From Erythrobacter sp. (lineage in GTDB: Bacteria > Pseudomonadota > Alphaproteobacteria > Sphingomonadales > Sphingomonadaceae), in assembly GCF_030066995.1 (NCBI RefSeq), contig NZ_JASJAP010000005.1:310001-374000 (forward strand): DNA of 64,000 nucleotides. Direction: 5' to 3'. The translations under genes were made by a program, and so were the position numbers. Below the pieces are notes generated by a model. That model was not told the DNA's origin. It saw only the letters and a list, made by a program, of their open reading frames with translations, and ran no database searches. Position 1 is the stretch's first letter. Every line of letters begins with the position of its first letter. Below are positions 41,524 through 49,263 of the stretch, in pieces.

Positions 41524-43854
41524 ATGGCCTACTGGCTTGCCGATCGGCGAGGCGCACAGGAATGCAGCCATATTCAGCGGTTCGATCCGCGCTTCTGGAC
41601 CGTGAATTTCCCTCGGCCCGCGATGGCATCCGTCATCACGAAAGGCGCGGACTCGATGCAAGTTGACGTGGAGCTGCACCATAAAGGGGAGCTCGTCGGA
41701 CTGATCTGGGAAAGCAACGACACGCTCGATCACCCGCTACTCGCTTATGAGACCGACCGCGACTACTCATATACGACCCTCAGCTTCCGGTGGCAGTCAC
41801 AGGGCGTAATCCCGCTCGACGGGGTGAATGGTCCAACGCTGACCATTGAAGGCTTCGACGAGTCCGACAACGCTCGCACATGGTTTGTCCGGCTGTGGAA
41901 TTACGCAGACGGCACGCCTGAGGACGCTTTTGTGACGCTTCCTTTCTCGGAATTGCAGGCGGGCTTCTCGCTGCCGGGAGAGGCGATTTACCCGAAGCGA
42001 ATTGACCGCATGTTCATATCGCTTGTGGCTCCAGAATTCGAAGCCAACTCAACCGATCTTTTGCCCCAGCGGGTCAACGGGCGAGTGACGTTATCGCAGA
42101 TTAACGCAGATGGCGGTCGTTCCATGCTCGAGATCGGGGATGTGAGATTACCCGTCCACGGTGAACGCATCGCGACAGCGTATGACGATGCCTACAATCA
42201 AACCCCGGCTCGACTTATTCGCAACACGATTGGCCTCGGATATCGCACCGATCTTGTCCACTATGTCGGCATGAGCCATTTTATGCGGCTCGAGCGGCAG
42301 ATCGATGACAGCCTGGTCGCAAGTCAGACCGGTGAGCTGTGCGAGCCGTGCCTGCGGTGGCACCAGAGCTACTTTCAGCATTGTCGAGAAAACGATCTGG
42401 AGGCGATCGCCTCGATCTCATACGAACTTTTCGACGCGTATTGCCCTCAGGACTGGAAACAACGAACAGCGAGCGGAGAGCCCGCGCTGACAGGCTGGGT
42501 TCCTCCATCAACTCTGCTTTCTCCAGCGAACACAAACGCGATGGCTTGGTTGCAAGCCAGCGCCGGGCGGTTCGTCGATTTGATGGAGCCCGCAGGCCTT
42601 CCGGTCCGTTTTCAGATCGGCGAACCCTGGTGGTGGACGACCTTCGATGACTTCAAGATCTGCCTTTACGACGCCGCTGCCCAAGCGGCCCTTGGCGGAT
42701 CGCCGCCCATAATCACAGATATGCGGTTGCCGCTAAGCGCCGCTCAAAAAAGCCTGCTGGATCAGGCGGGCGAAATTCTCGCGCAGTCCACGGCCGACCT
42801 CGCCGCCACGATCCGAGCCAGAGCCAGCGGTCAGGCTGAAATTCTCCTCCTGGCCTTTACGCCCACTATCCTGGACCCCCAAACCCCCGAGGCCTTCCGA
42901 GCCAATCTTCCTACAGGCTGGTCCTATCCCGCTTTCGACCGCCTGCAGGTAGAAGACTACGACTGGCTGACAAGGGGTAAGGATGCTTCCCGACGCGCGG
43001 GCTACAATCTGGTCGATGCGCGGCTGAACTATCCGGTCGAACACCAGGACTATCTGGCTGGGTTTGTGCTGCTTCCGGAAGACGCCGAGGATTTCTGGGA
43101 ACGAATTGACGCTGGGCTTGATGAGGCCGCCGCCAGAAACATCTCTCGTCGGTATGTCTGGGCGCTGCCTCAGGTCACCCGGGACGGATACGTCAGAATT
43201 GCCAATTTCGAGGATGAGGCCATGCAATCATTCGACGATGTTCTATACCCTTTTTCACTCGGCCGGAACACCGCCGTCGCGCCTGAATTCTCGACCACGG
43301 TGACGGTGTCGACATCGGGCCACGAACGCCGAAACGCGCTCTGGTCCGACGCTCGCATCAATTTTGATGTGGGACCGGGCATTCGCTCCGAAGCCGAATT
43401 GTCTGAGCTAATCGCATTCTTCAGAGCGCGCCGCGGCCCCGCTCGAGGATTCCGGATCAGCGATCCCTTTGATTTCAGCACCAACCAGATGACGGGAACG
43501 CCAAGCATGATCGATCAATTGCTTGGGGTGGGGGACGGAGCGAAAGCCGATTTTCAGTTGATTAAGACTTACGGAGGCGGCGCGGAGCCTCAGATCCGTC
43601 CGATCACACGCCCACGCGCCGACACGATTGTCGTAAGCTTGGATGGAGTGCCCGAAACCGATTGGATCCTTGGTAGCCACGGCACGCTGTCCTTTTCCCA
43701 AGCTCCGCCACCCGGTGTTCAGGTCCGCGCCGGCTTCCTTTTCGACGTACCCGTTCGCTTCGCTGAAGATCGGATAGACGTGTCGGGAGTGAATTTTGCC
43801 GCGGGTGAAGCGCCGAGCGTTCCACTCGTAGAATTGCGCGAGAGGCCAGAATGA
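41524..43854 (+). CDS. GTA gp12, distal tail protein with large N-terminal extension (DUF2460 C-terminal domain)
   Basis: A 776-residue protein. The C-terminal part from about residue 562 (SLGRNTAVAPEFSTTVTVSTSGHERRNALW, then FRARRGPARGFRISDPFDF) is the DUF2460 distal tail domain, which alone makes up RcGTA gp12 (about 210 residues). The first ~560 residues are extra: a beta-rich segment (about 1-235), then a part that resembles a glycoside-hydrolase-like alpha/beta barrel (HYVGMSHFMRLE, IASISYELFDAYCP, PVRFQIGEPWWWTTF, ILLLAFTPTIL). A carbohydrate-binding or -cleaving role at the tail tip is inference. Confidence 0.85.
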   Translation: MAYWLADRRGAQECSHIQRFDPRFWTVNFPRPAMASVITKGADSMQVDVELHHKGELVGLIWESNDTLDHPLLAYETDRDYSYTTLSFRWQSQGVIPLDGVNGPTLTIEGFDESDNARTWFVRLWNYADGTPEDAFVTLPFSELQAGFSLPGEAIYPKRIDRMFISLVAPEFEANSTDLLPQRVNGRVTLSQINADGGRSMLEIGDVRLPVHGERIATAYDDAYNQTPARLIRNTIGLGYRTDLVHYVGMSHFMRLERQIDDSLVASQTGELCEPCLRWHQSYFQHCRENDLEAIASISYELFDAYCPQDWKQRTASGEPALTGWVPPSTLLSPANTNAMAWLQASAGRFVDLMEPAGLPVRFQIGEPWWWTTFDDFKICLYDAAAQAALGGSPPIITDMRLPLSAAQKSLLDQAGEILAQSTADLAATIRARASGQAEILLLAFTPTILDPQTPEAFRANLPTGWSYPAFDRLQVEDYDWLTRGKDASRRAGYNLVDARLNYPVEHQDYLAGFVLLPEDAEDFWERIDAGLDEAAARNISRRYVWALPQVTRDGYVRIANFEDEAMQSFDDVLYPFSLGRNTAVAPEFSTTVTVSTSGHERRNALWSDARINFDVGPGIRSEAELSELIAFFRARRGPARGFRISDPFDFSTNQMTGTPSMIDQLLGVGDGAKADFQLIKTYGGGAEPQIRPITRPRADTIVVSLDGVPETDWILGSHGTLSFSQAPPPGVQVRAGFLFDVPVRFAEDRIDVSGVNFAAGEAPSVPLVELRERPE

Positions 43855-44666
43855 CAGTCTTTTTTGACCGCGAACTGGACACAGTTGCGACGTTCTGGAG
43901 AGTGTATCGCCGTGACGGGGTCGCTCTGGGGTTCACCAGTCACGACCGCGATCTCGTCTTCTCGGGCATCCGACACCGCGCAGCGCCCGGAATGGTTCCG
44001 GCTGCGATCCGTCTGTCTTCCGCCATAAAAGATGACAGCTCGGAAGTTGAAGGAGCGCTTAGTCACGATTCGATTAGAGAGGCCGATCTTTCCGGGGGCC
44101 TCTTCGATCAATCCGGGATCATCATCGGAGCCGTGAACTGGGAGACGCTCGAAAACGAGATCTTCTACTCCGGACGCATCGGCGCAATCGACGATGATCG
44201 CCATGGTTTCAGCGCCCAACTCCGGTCCGCCAAACACATCCTCGACCACGATCTCGTTCCAAGAACCAGCCCAACATGCCGGGCGAATTTCTGTGGGCCT
44301 GGATGTGGGTTATCAGCGCCGCGCTTCACCACACGAAGAGCGCTGGCGACAGTTGATCTGGAAGGCAATCGGATCGGGGTTGACCAACCCGCTTCGACCG
44401 AATTCATAGATGGCCAAGTTCGATTCCTAGCTGGGCCGCAAACAGGGCTCGTCTTCGGGATTATCGATGCCGATGGAACTTGGCTAACCCTCGATCGCCC
44501 TCTTCTGCGGTCGCCTGATATCGGTACTCCCGTTGAGCTGCGCGAAGGCTGCGATCATACGCTTGCTACCTGCGCCAGTCGCTTTGACAACGCTCGTAAT
44601 TTTCGCGGTGAGCCTTTCCTTCCAGGCAACGATCTTCTCTCGCGCTATGGAACCTCCAACGGATGA
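43851..44666 (+). CDS. GTA gp13, tail hub protein (DUF2163 / BR0599 family)
   Basis: A 271-residue protein with the DUF2163 start (DTVATFWRVYRRDGVALGFTSHDRDL) and the BR0599-like C-terminus CDHTLATCASRFDNARNFRGEPFLPGND. Cysteines in PTCRANFCGPGC and GCDHTLATC are arranged like those that hold an iron-sulfur cluster in the RcGTA hub and in lambda gpL. Overlaps gp12 and gp14 by 4 bp each. Confidence 0.92.
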   Translation: MTVFFDRELDTVATFWRVYRRDGVALGFTSHDRDLVFSGIRHRAAPGMVPAAIRLSSAIKDDSSEVEGALSHDSIREADLSGGLFDQSGIIIGAVNWETLENEIFYSGRIGAIDDDRHGFSAQLRSAKHILDHDLVPRTSPTCRANFCGPGCGLSAPRFTTRRALATVDLEGNRIGVDQPASTEFIDGQVRFLAGPQTGLVFGIIDADGTWLTLDRPLLRSPDIGTPVELREGCDHTLATCASRFDNARNFRGEPFLPGNDLLSRYGTSNG

Positions 44667-45067
44667 CGGGAGGGGAGCGGCTAGTGCAAGCGGCTCGGGG
44701 TCTTGTGGGGGTTCGTTTCAGACTCCACGGTCGGGACCCTGCAACAGGGTTAGACTGCATCGGATTAGTGGCTGTGAGCTTGCGGAAGATTGGTGTTAGC
44801 CCAGACATACCAGTCGGATACGCTCTCAGAAACTCTAGCATCTCAAGCTGGCTTACTCTCGCTTCGCGATCGGGGCTCAAAATGGCAGACCTTCCCATCG
44901 AGCCGGGCGACGTTCTGTTGAGCAAACCTGGGCCACAGCAGCATCACATCATGATCGCCGAGACAACTTCCAGTGCGATTCACGCGCATGCAGGATTGCG
45001 ACGTGTCGTATGCCAGCCTTTGGACGCGGGCATTTCGCTCGCCGCACATTGGCGTCTAATCGAGTAA
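44663..45067 (+). CDS. GTA gp14, NlpC/P60 cell-wall peptidase
   Basis: A 134-residue tail-associated peptidase. The catalytic cysteine lies in ATGLDCIGLVAV and the histidine in AIHAHAGLRRVV, the standard NlpC/P60 pair; RFRLHGRDP precedes the Cys as in the phage_NlpC subgroup. It would open peptidoglycan during DNA delivery. Start overlaps gp13 stop (ATGA). Confidence 0.93.
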   Translation: MTGGERLVQAARGLVGVRFRLHGRDPATGLDCIGLVAVSLRKIGVSPDIPVGYALRNSSISSWLTLASRSGLKMADLPIEPGDVLLSKPGPQQHHIMIAETTSSAIHAHAGLRRVVCQPLDAGISLAAHWRLIE

Positions 45068-45085
45068 CACTCCAAGGAAAAGAAC

Positions 45086-47266
45086 ATGGCAACTCTGCTG
45101 CTAACAGCAGTGGGGACCGCGATCGGCGGCCCCCTGGGCGGCGCGATAGGCGCGTTTGTTGGCCAACAGGCCGACCGTGCAATATTCGGCGCCGGCTCAC
45201 GCGAAGGGCCTCGACTAAAAGAGCTTTCAGTTACCACGTCGACATATGGCCAACCCATAGCTCGCAACTTTGGTCGCATGCGCGTCGCTGGCTCTGTGAT
45301 TTGGGCAACCGATTTGGCTGAGAGCACCTCCACTCAGGGAGGGGGGAAGGGCCAGCCAAAAACCACTACTTACAGCTACTCGGCAAGTTTTGCGGTAGCC
45401 CTCTCTTCGACCCCCATACGCCGAGTTGGGCGGATCTGGGCCGACGGAAATCTACTTCGAGGCACGAACGGCGACCTCAAGACCGAAGGACAGTTTCGCG
45501 CATATCTAGGCAATGGCGACGCATCGGTCGATCCGCTCATCTCAGCCGACAAGGGCGCTGCAACTCCCGCGTTTCGAGACTGCGCCTACGTGGTCTTCGA
45601 GGATCTGCAATTGGCCGACTTTGGGAACCGCATACCGGCACTGACTTTCGAGATATTCACGGAGCGCGACACCGAAGTGTTTCTAAAGCAGTTGGTGCCG
45701 GGCGCCGCTGACACCTCCCAGGCAACACCATTGGAACACACTCGCGGCTTTTCCGATGAGGGGGGGCCATTGTCAGGGATATTGACAGCGATCGACCGCG
45801 TTTTTCCTCTGAGTTGCTCAACAACGCGCGAAGGGCTTCGGCTGTTTACGGATATCAACCTGCAAGGCTCGATCCCAACCCTACCGGAGCAGGTGTCAGA
45901 CAAGAGCAGCGAAGATGCAGATCAACGGCACCGGAACCGTGCAGAATCGGTAGGGCGAGAACCGCTCGCGCTTAGGTACTATGACGAGGAACGCGATTAT
46001 CAGCCCGGGGTGCAACGCGCGATAGGAATGCGCCCAAACGGCAGGGAATTAATGGTCGATCTGCCAGCGACCATGACAGCGTCGGGGGCCAAAGCCGTTG
46101 CCAGCGAAAACGCAAATCGCGCGCGCTGGCTGCATGAGAACGTCACGTGGCGGGTCGGTGTCCTTGATCCGGAAATACAGCCCGGCACGGTGGTCCGATT
46201 GCCTGAGTCACCGGGGATCTGGCGTGTAACGACGTGGGAGTGGCATGACCGCGGCATCGAGCTCGGGCTCGAGCGGTTGGCTCCACAAGCGACATCGGGC
46301 CTCGGCGGCGATACAGGTGTTCCGACTCCGCCGCCTGACTTGGCCTTGTCCCCGACACAGATGCAAGTCTTTGAAGCGCCGCTCGACGACATCAGCAACC
46401 CTTCGAGCCGAGTAATCCTCGCGGCCGTTTCCTCGGCGAGCGCGGCCTGGAAAGGCGCTGCACTCTACGCCGAACAAGGCGCCTCGCTTCTTCCCCTCGG
46501 CTCGACGGGCTCAGTTCGGTCGATTTTTGGTTTCTTGTCGCAGCCGCTTGAAGGGTCAGCGGCCCTGGTGTTCGAACCCAATGCGACGATCGAACTGCAG
46601 TTGGTAGCTGACGATCTAGGGCTTTCGGATACAGATTTTGCAGGACTGGCCTCGGGGAAGAACCGATTGCTCATCGGTGCCGAGGTTGTTCAGTTTCAAA
46701 CAGCGCAAGCGCTGGGGGGAGGCGCGTGGCGGCTGCAGGGACTACTCCGCGGCCGCGCAGGAACCGAAGAGCATGCGCAACGCGTTCACTCAGCTCAAAC
46801 GCCCGCAATTCTGCTTGATGCACACTTGACAGACCTGTCGCAATCCGCGCTGCAGGGGACTGGGTCTCAACGGGTTGCGGCGATCGGAAGCGGAGATGCT
46901 GAGGCCGTTTATGCGTCTGTCGACAATGTAGGGCTCTCCCGCCGCCCTCCAACACCCGTACATCCCAGAACGACGCTCCACCCCGATGGATCGCTTGAAA
47001 TGTGTTGGACACGGCGCGCCCGCGGCCAATGGCGATGGGATCATGAGAGCGAGGTCCCGCTTGTGGAAGAGAGCGAGCGCTACGTCGTCGGCTACGGCGC
47101 AGTCGGCAGTCCATACTCCATATTTTCTGTCAGCGCGCCTCAGCTAACCTTACAGGAGACTGAGATATCGCAGCTTCTCTCAGCAATCGGAGCTGCTGAT
47201 TTTTGGGTCCGGCAAATCGGCACCTACTCGCAATCCAACGCGCTTTTTCTGACCCGACTAAACTAA
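45086..47266 (+). CDS. GTA gp15, tail tip (megatron-like) protein, short form
   Basis: A 726-residue protein with the Gly/Ala-rich gp15 start (LLTAVGTAIGGPLGGAIGAFVGQQADRAIFG), the VTTSTYGQPIARNFGRMRVAGSVIWATDL hub region, a phage-tail_3-like domain from about residue 294 (LALRYYDEERDYQPGVQRAIGM), and beta-rich C-terminal part with RGRAGTEEHA. RcGTA gp15 is about 1300 residues and carries a TIM-barrel-like domain before the tail_3 domain; that insert is missing here. Confidence 0.9.
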   Translation: MATLLLTAVGTAIGGPLGGAIGAFVGQQADRAIFGAGSREGPRLKELSVTTSTYGQPIARNFGRMRVAGSVIWATDLAESTSTQGGGKGQPKTTTYSYSASFAVALSSTPIRRVGRIWADGNLLRGTNGDLKTEGQFRAYLGNGDASVDPLISADKGAATPAFRDCAYVVFEDLQLADFGNRIPALTFEIFTERDTEVFLKQLVPGAADTSQATPLEHTRGFSDEGGPLSGILTAIDRVFPLSCSTTREGLRLFTDINLQGSIPTLPEQVSDKSSEDADQRHRNRAESVGREPLALRYYDEERDYQPGVQRAIGMRPNGRELMVDLPATMTASGAKAVASENANRARWLHENVTWRVGVLDPEIQPGTVVRLPESPGIWRVTTWEWHDRGIELGLERLAPQATSGLGGDTGVPTPPPDLALSPTQMQVFEAPLDDISNPSSRVILAAVSSASAAWKGAALYAEQGASLLPLGSTGSVRSIFGFLSQPLEGSAALVFEPNATIELQLVADDLGLSDTDFAGLASGKNRLLIGAEVVQFQTAQALGGGAWRLQGLLRGRAGTEEHAQRVHSAQTPAILLDAHLTDLSQSALQGTGSQRVAAIGSGDAEAVYASVDNVGLSRRPPTPVHPRTTLHPDGSLEMCWTRRARGQWRWDHESEVPLVEESERYVVGYGAVGSPYSIFSVSAPQLTLQETEISQLLSAIGAADFWVRQIGTYSQSNALFLTRLN

Positions 47267-47285
47267 ACAAGACAGGGAGGCATTC

Positions 47286-47747
47286 ATGGCTCAACCGATT
47301 TCGTATCCCTCAACGACTGCGAACACCGATTTGCCGCTCTTATTCTCTGGGCAAGCGCAAAAGGAATTCGTTCTCAATCAGGCATTTGCCGCGATTGACG
47401 CTCTGATCTGCGGGGTTGTTGAAGCGTCCCTTGATCAACCACCGACCGCCCCGGTCGATGGCGCTTGCTACCGTGTGGGGGCAAACCCTGCGGGGGAGTG
47501 GGCCGATCACGCGGACCATATCGCTGCCCGAGTTGGCGGGGCCTGGCACTTCGTTAACCCGAGGGAAGGAATGGAGTTCTTCGACCAGTCAGCGGGCCGA
47601 CGGATCATATTTCGGTCACAATGGGACGAGGCAAACAGTCCGCCAGAGGCGCAGGGAGGCACCGTCGTGGATGCAGAGGCAAGAGCCACTTTGGCCGCCC
47701 TTATTGACACTCTCGAAGGTGTTGGGATTTTAGGGAGTACGATCTAA
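47286..47747 (+). CDS. DUF2793 protein at the end of the GTA cluster
   Basis: A 153-residue protein with the DUF2793 pattern: LPLLFSGQAQKEFVLNQAFAAID, a beta-strand core DGACYRVGANPAGEWADHAD and AWHFVNPREGMEFFDQSAGR. DUF2793 proteins commonly follow gp15 in sphingomonad and rhodobacter GTA or phage loci and may form a fibre or tip accessory; the role is not established. GGGAGG precedes the ATG. Confidence 0.88.
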   Translation: MAQPISYPSTTANTDLPLLFSGQAQKEFVLNQAFAAIDALICGVVEASLDQPPTAPVDGACYRVGANPAGEWADHADHIAARVGGAWHFVNPREGMEFFDQSAGRRIIFRSQWDEANSPPEAQGGTVVDAEARATLAALIDTLEGVGILGSTI

Positions 47748-47928
47748 AGTCGGTGAGCCGTTGGAACTGATTGGAGAACGCGTTGAGCGCGAGGAACAAG
47801 GTATTCTAGAGCGGAGGCCACAAAAGCGACATTCTTGCAACAGTTTGGTACGATTGATTGCTTGCCACTCAACGGTGTAAAAGATAGAGGGTCTCAGAGC
47901 CTCAATCCTATAAAAGGGGAATGTGATA

Positions 47929-49080
47929 ATGCGCAAATTTGTCATCGGAATGGCGATGGCTTCGACCGCACTCACCGCGCCGGCCATGGCCCGAGAGGGC
48001 CAGTGGTACGTCCAGGCCGAAGGTGGTGCGATGCTCGTCGAGGACGTCAGTTTTGATATCGAAGACGGCTTAGGTGAAGCTTCGGCTGATTATGACGCGG
48101 GCTACGATTTCGGCGCTCTCGTTGGCTACGACTTCGGTGCTTTTCGTCTTGAGGCTGAGGCTGCCTACAAGTCTGCCGCGCTCGACGAGCTTACGGCTGA
48201 CGCAGTCGGCCTCCAAGCGGGCAATCCCGCTGGTGGCGCTGGGACTATTGTCACCACCGAAACGCTGGCTGCAAGCGGAGACTACACCACTCTTTCATTC
48301 ATGTTGAATGGTTTGTTCGACTTTGGCCCCGATGATGGTCTGCAAGCCTTCGCTGGTGGTGGTATTGGTATCGCCCGGACCGAGTTTGACGGAACGGTGG
48401 CCTTGAGCGGCCCTGGGGCTTTCGACGACTCGGACACCGGCCTCGCGTGGCAGCTTCTCGCGGGCGTCCGTGCGCCGATTAGCGACAGCTGGGATGTCGG
48501 CTTGAAGTATCGGTACTTCAATGGCGTCGATGTGAATTTCATCGATACGCGCGGTCTCGCCTTTAGTACTGATCCGAGTTCGCACTCGATCCTTGGCACC
48601 ATCACTTACAATTTTGGTGGCGAGGAGCCGCCGCCTCCTCCGCCTCCTCCTCCGCCGCCGCCTCCGCCGCCGCCGCCTCCACCGCCGCCGCCTCCACCGC
48701 CTCCGCCGCCTCCGCCGCCTAAGGTCGAGTGCAACACCGGGCCGTACACTGTCTACTTCGACTTCGACGAGTCGGCGATCACAGACGGGGCAGCGACGAT
48801 CCTCAATCAGGCGGTCACATCGTACGCTAACTGCGGCACAGCCAGCATCATGTTGGCGGGTCACACCGACACTGCTGGGCCGGCAACCTACAATGTCGGT
48901 CTTGCAGAGCGTCGCAATGCCTCGGTCCAGGCCTACTTGGTCGGTCGTGGTATTCCTGAAGCCCGCATCATGTCTGAGGCTTTCGGTGAGACCGATCTGC
49001 AGGTTCCGACCGCGGATGGTGTACGCGAACAGAAAAACCGTCGCGTAGTTGTCACCTACGGTCCGAACTCAGGCATGTAA
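47929..49080 (+). CDS. OmpA-family outer membrane protein with polyproline linker
   Basis: A 383-residue exported protein: signal peptide (MRKFVIGMAMASTALTAPAMA), an eight-strand-type N-terminal barrel (GQWYVQAEGGAML to SILGTITYNFGG), an uninterrupted run of 31 prolines encoded at 48628-48720 with mixed CCG/CCT/CCA codons, and a C-terminal peptidoglycan-binding OmpA domain (YFDFDESAITDGAATIL, AGHTDTAGPATYNVGLAERRNASVQ, EQKNRRVVV). The ATG at 47929 is preferred to GTG 47923 because of spacing from AAGGGGA. It follows the GTA cluster with its own promoter region. Confidence 0.92.
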   Translation: MRKFVIGMAMASTALTAPAMAREGQWYVQAEGGAMLVEDVSFDIEDGLGEASADYDAGYDFGALVGYDFGAFRLEAEAAYKSAALDELTADAVGLQAGNPAGGAGTIVTTETLAASGDYTTLSFMLNGLFDFGPDDGLQAFAGGGIGIARTEFDGTVALSGPGAFDDSDTGLAWQLLAGVRAPISDSWDVGLKYRYFNGVDVNFIDTRGLAFSTDPSSHSILGTITYNFGGEEPPPPPPPPPPPPPPPPPPPPPPPPPPPPPPPKVECNTGPYTVYFDFDESAITDGAATILNQAVTSYANCGTASIMLAGHTDTAGPATYNVGLAERRNASVQAYLVGRGIPEARIMSEAFGETDLQVPTADGVREQKNRRVVVTYGPNSGM

Positions 49081-49105
49081 GCGCCGAGTTCATAACGCGT
49101 TTGAG

Positions 49106-49135
49106 AAGGGCCGGAGCAATCCGGCCCTTTTTTTT
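49106..49135 (+). terminator. Strong intrinsic terminator of the OmpA gene
   Basis: AAGGGCCGGA and TCCGGCCCTT form a 10-bp stem around GCAA, with a run of eight or more T after the stem, 27 bp behind the stop codon. Confidence 0.9.
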
Positions 49136-49263
49136 GGCGCTCTCAAAGCCAAGGTTCTCCAGATAAAGTGGTCGTGGGTGGTGATGCCTTAATCTGCTCG
49201 CGACCGTAGCGCGGCCTAATTCCTGGGCACGCATGGATCTTTCGAACTGCGCGTGGTCGATCC

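Noticed and set aside
33764..47747. Interpretation as an ordinary prophage
   Set aside because: No integrase, repressor, replication, or lysis genes and no attachment repeats; gene order and sizes follow RcGTA.
48628..48720. CCG/CCT-rich repeats as a CRISPR or microsatellite array outside genes
   Set aside because: They are in-frame proline codons inside an intact OmpA-family gene and are not spaced repeats.
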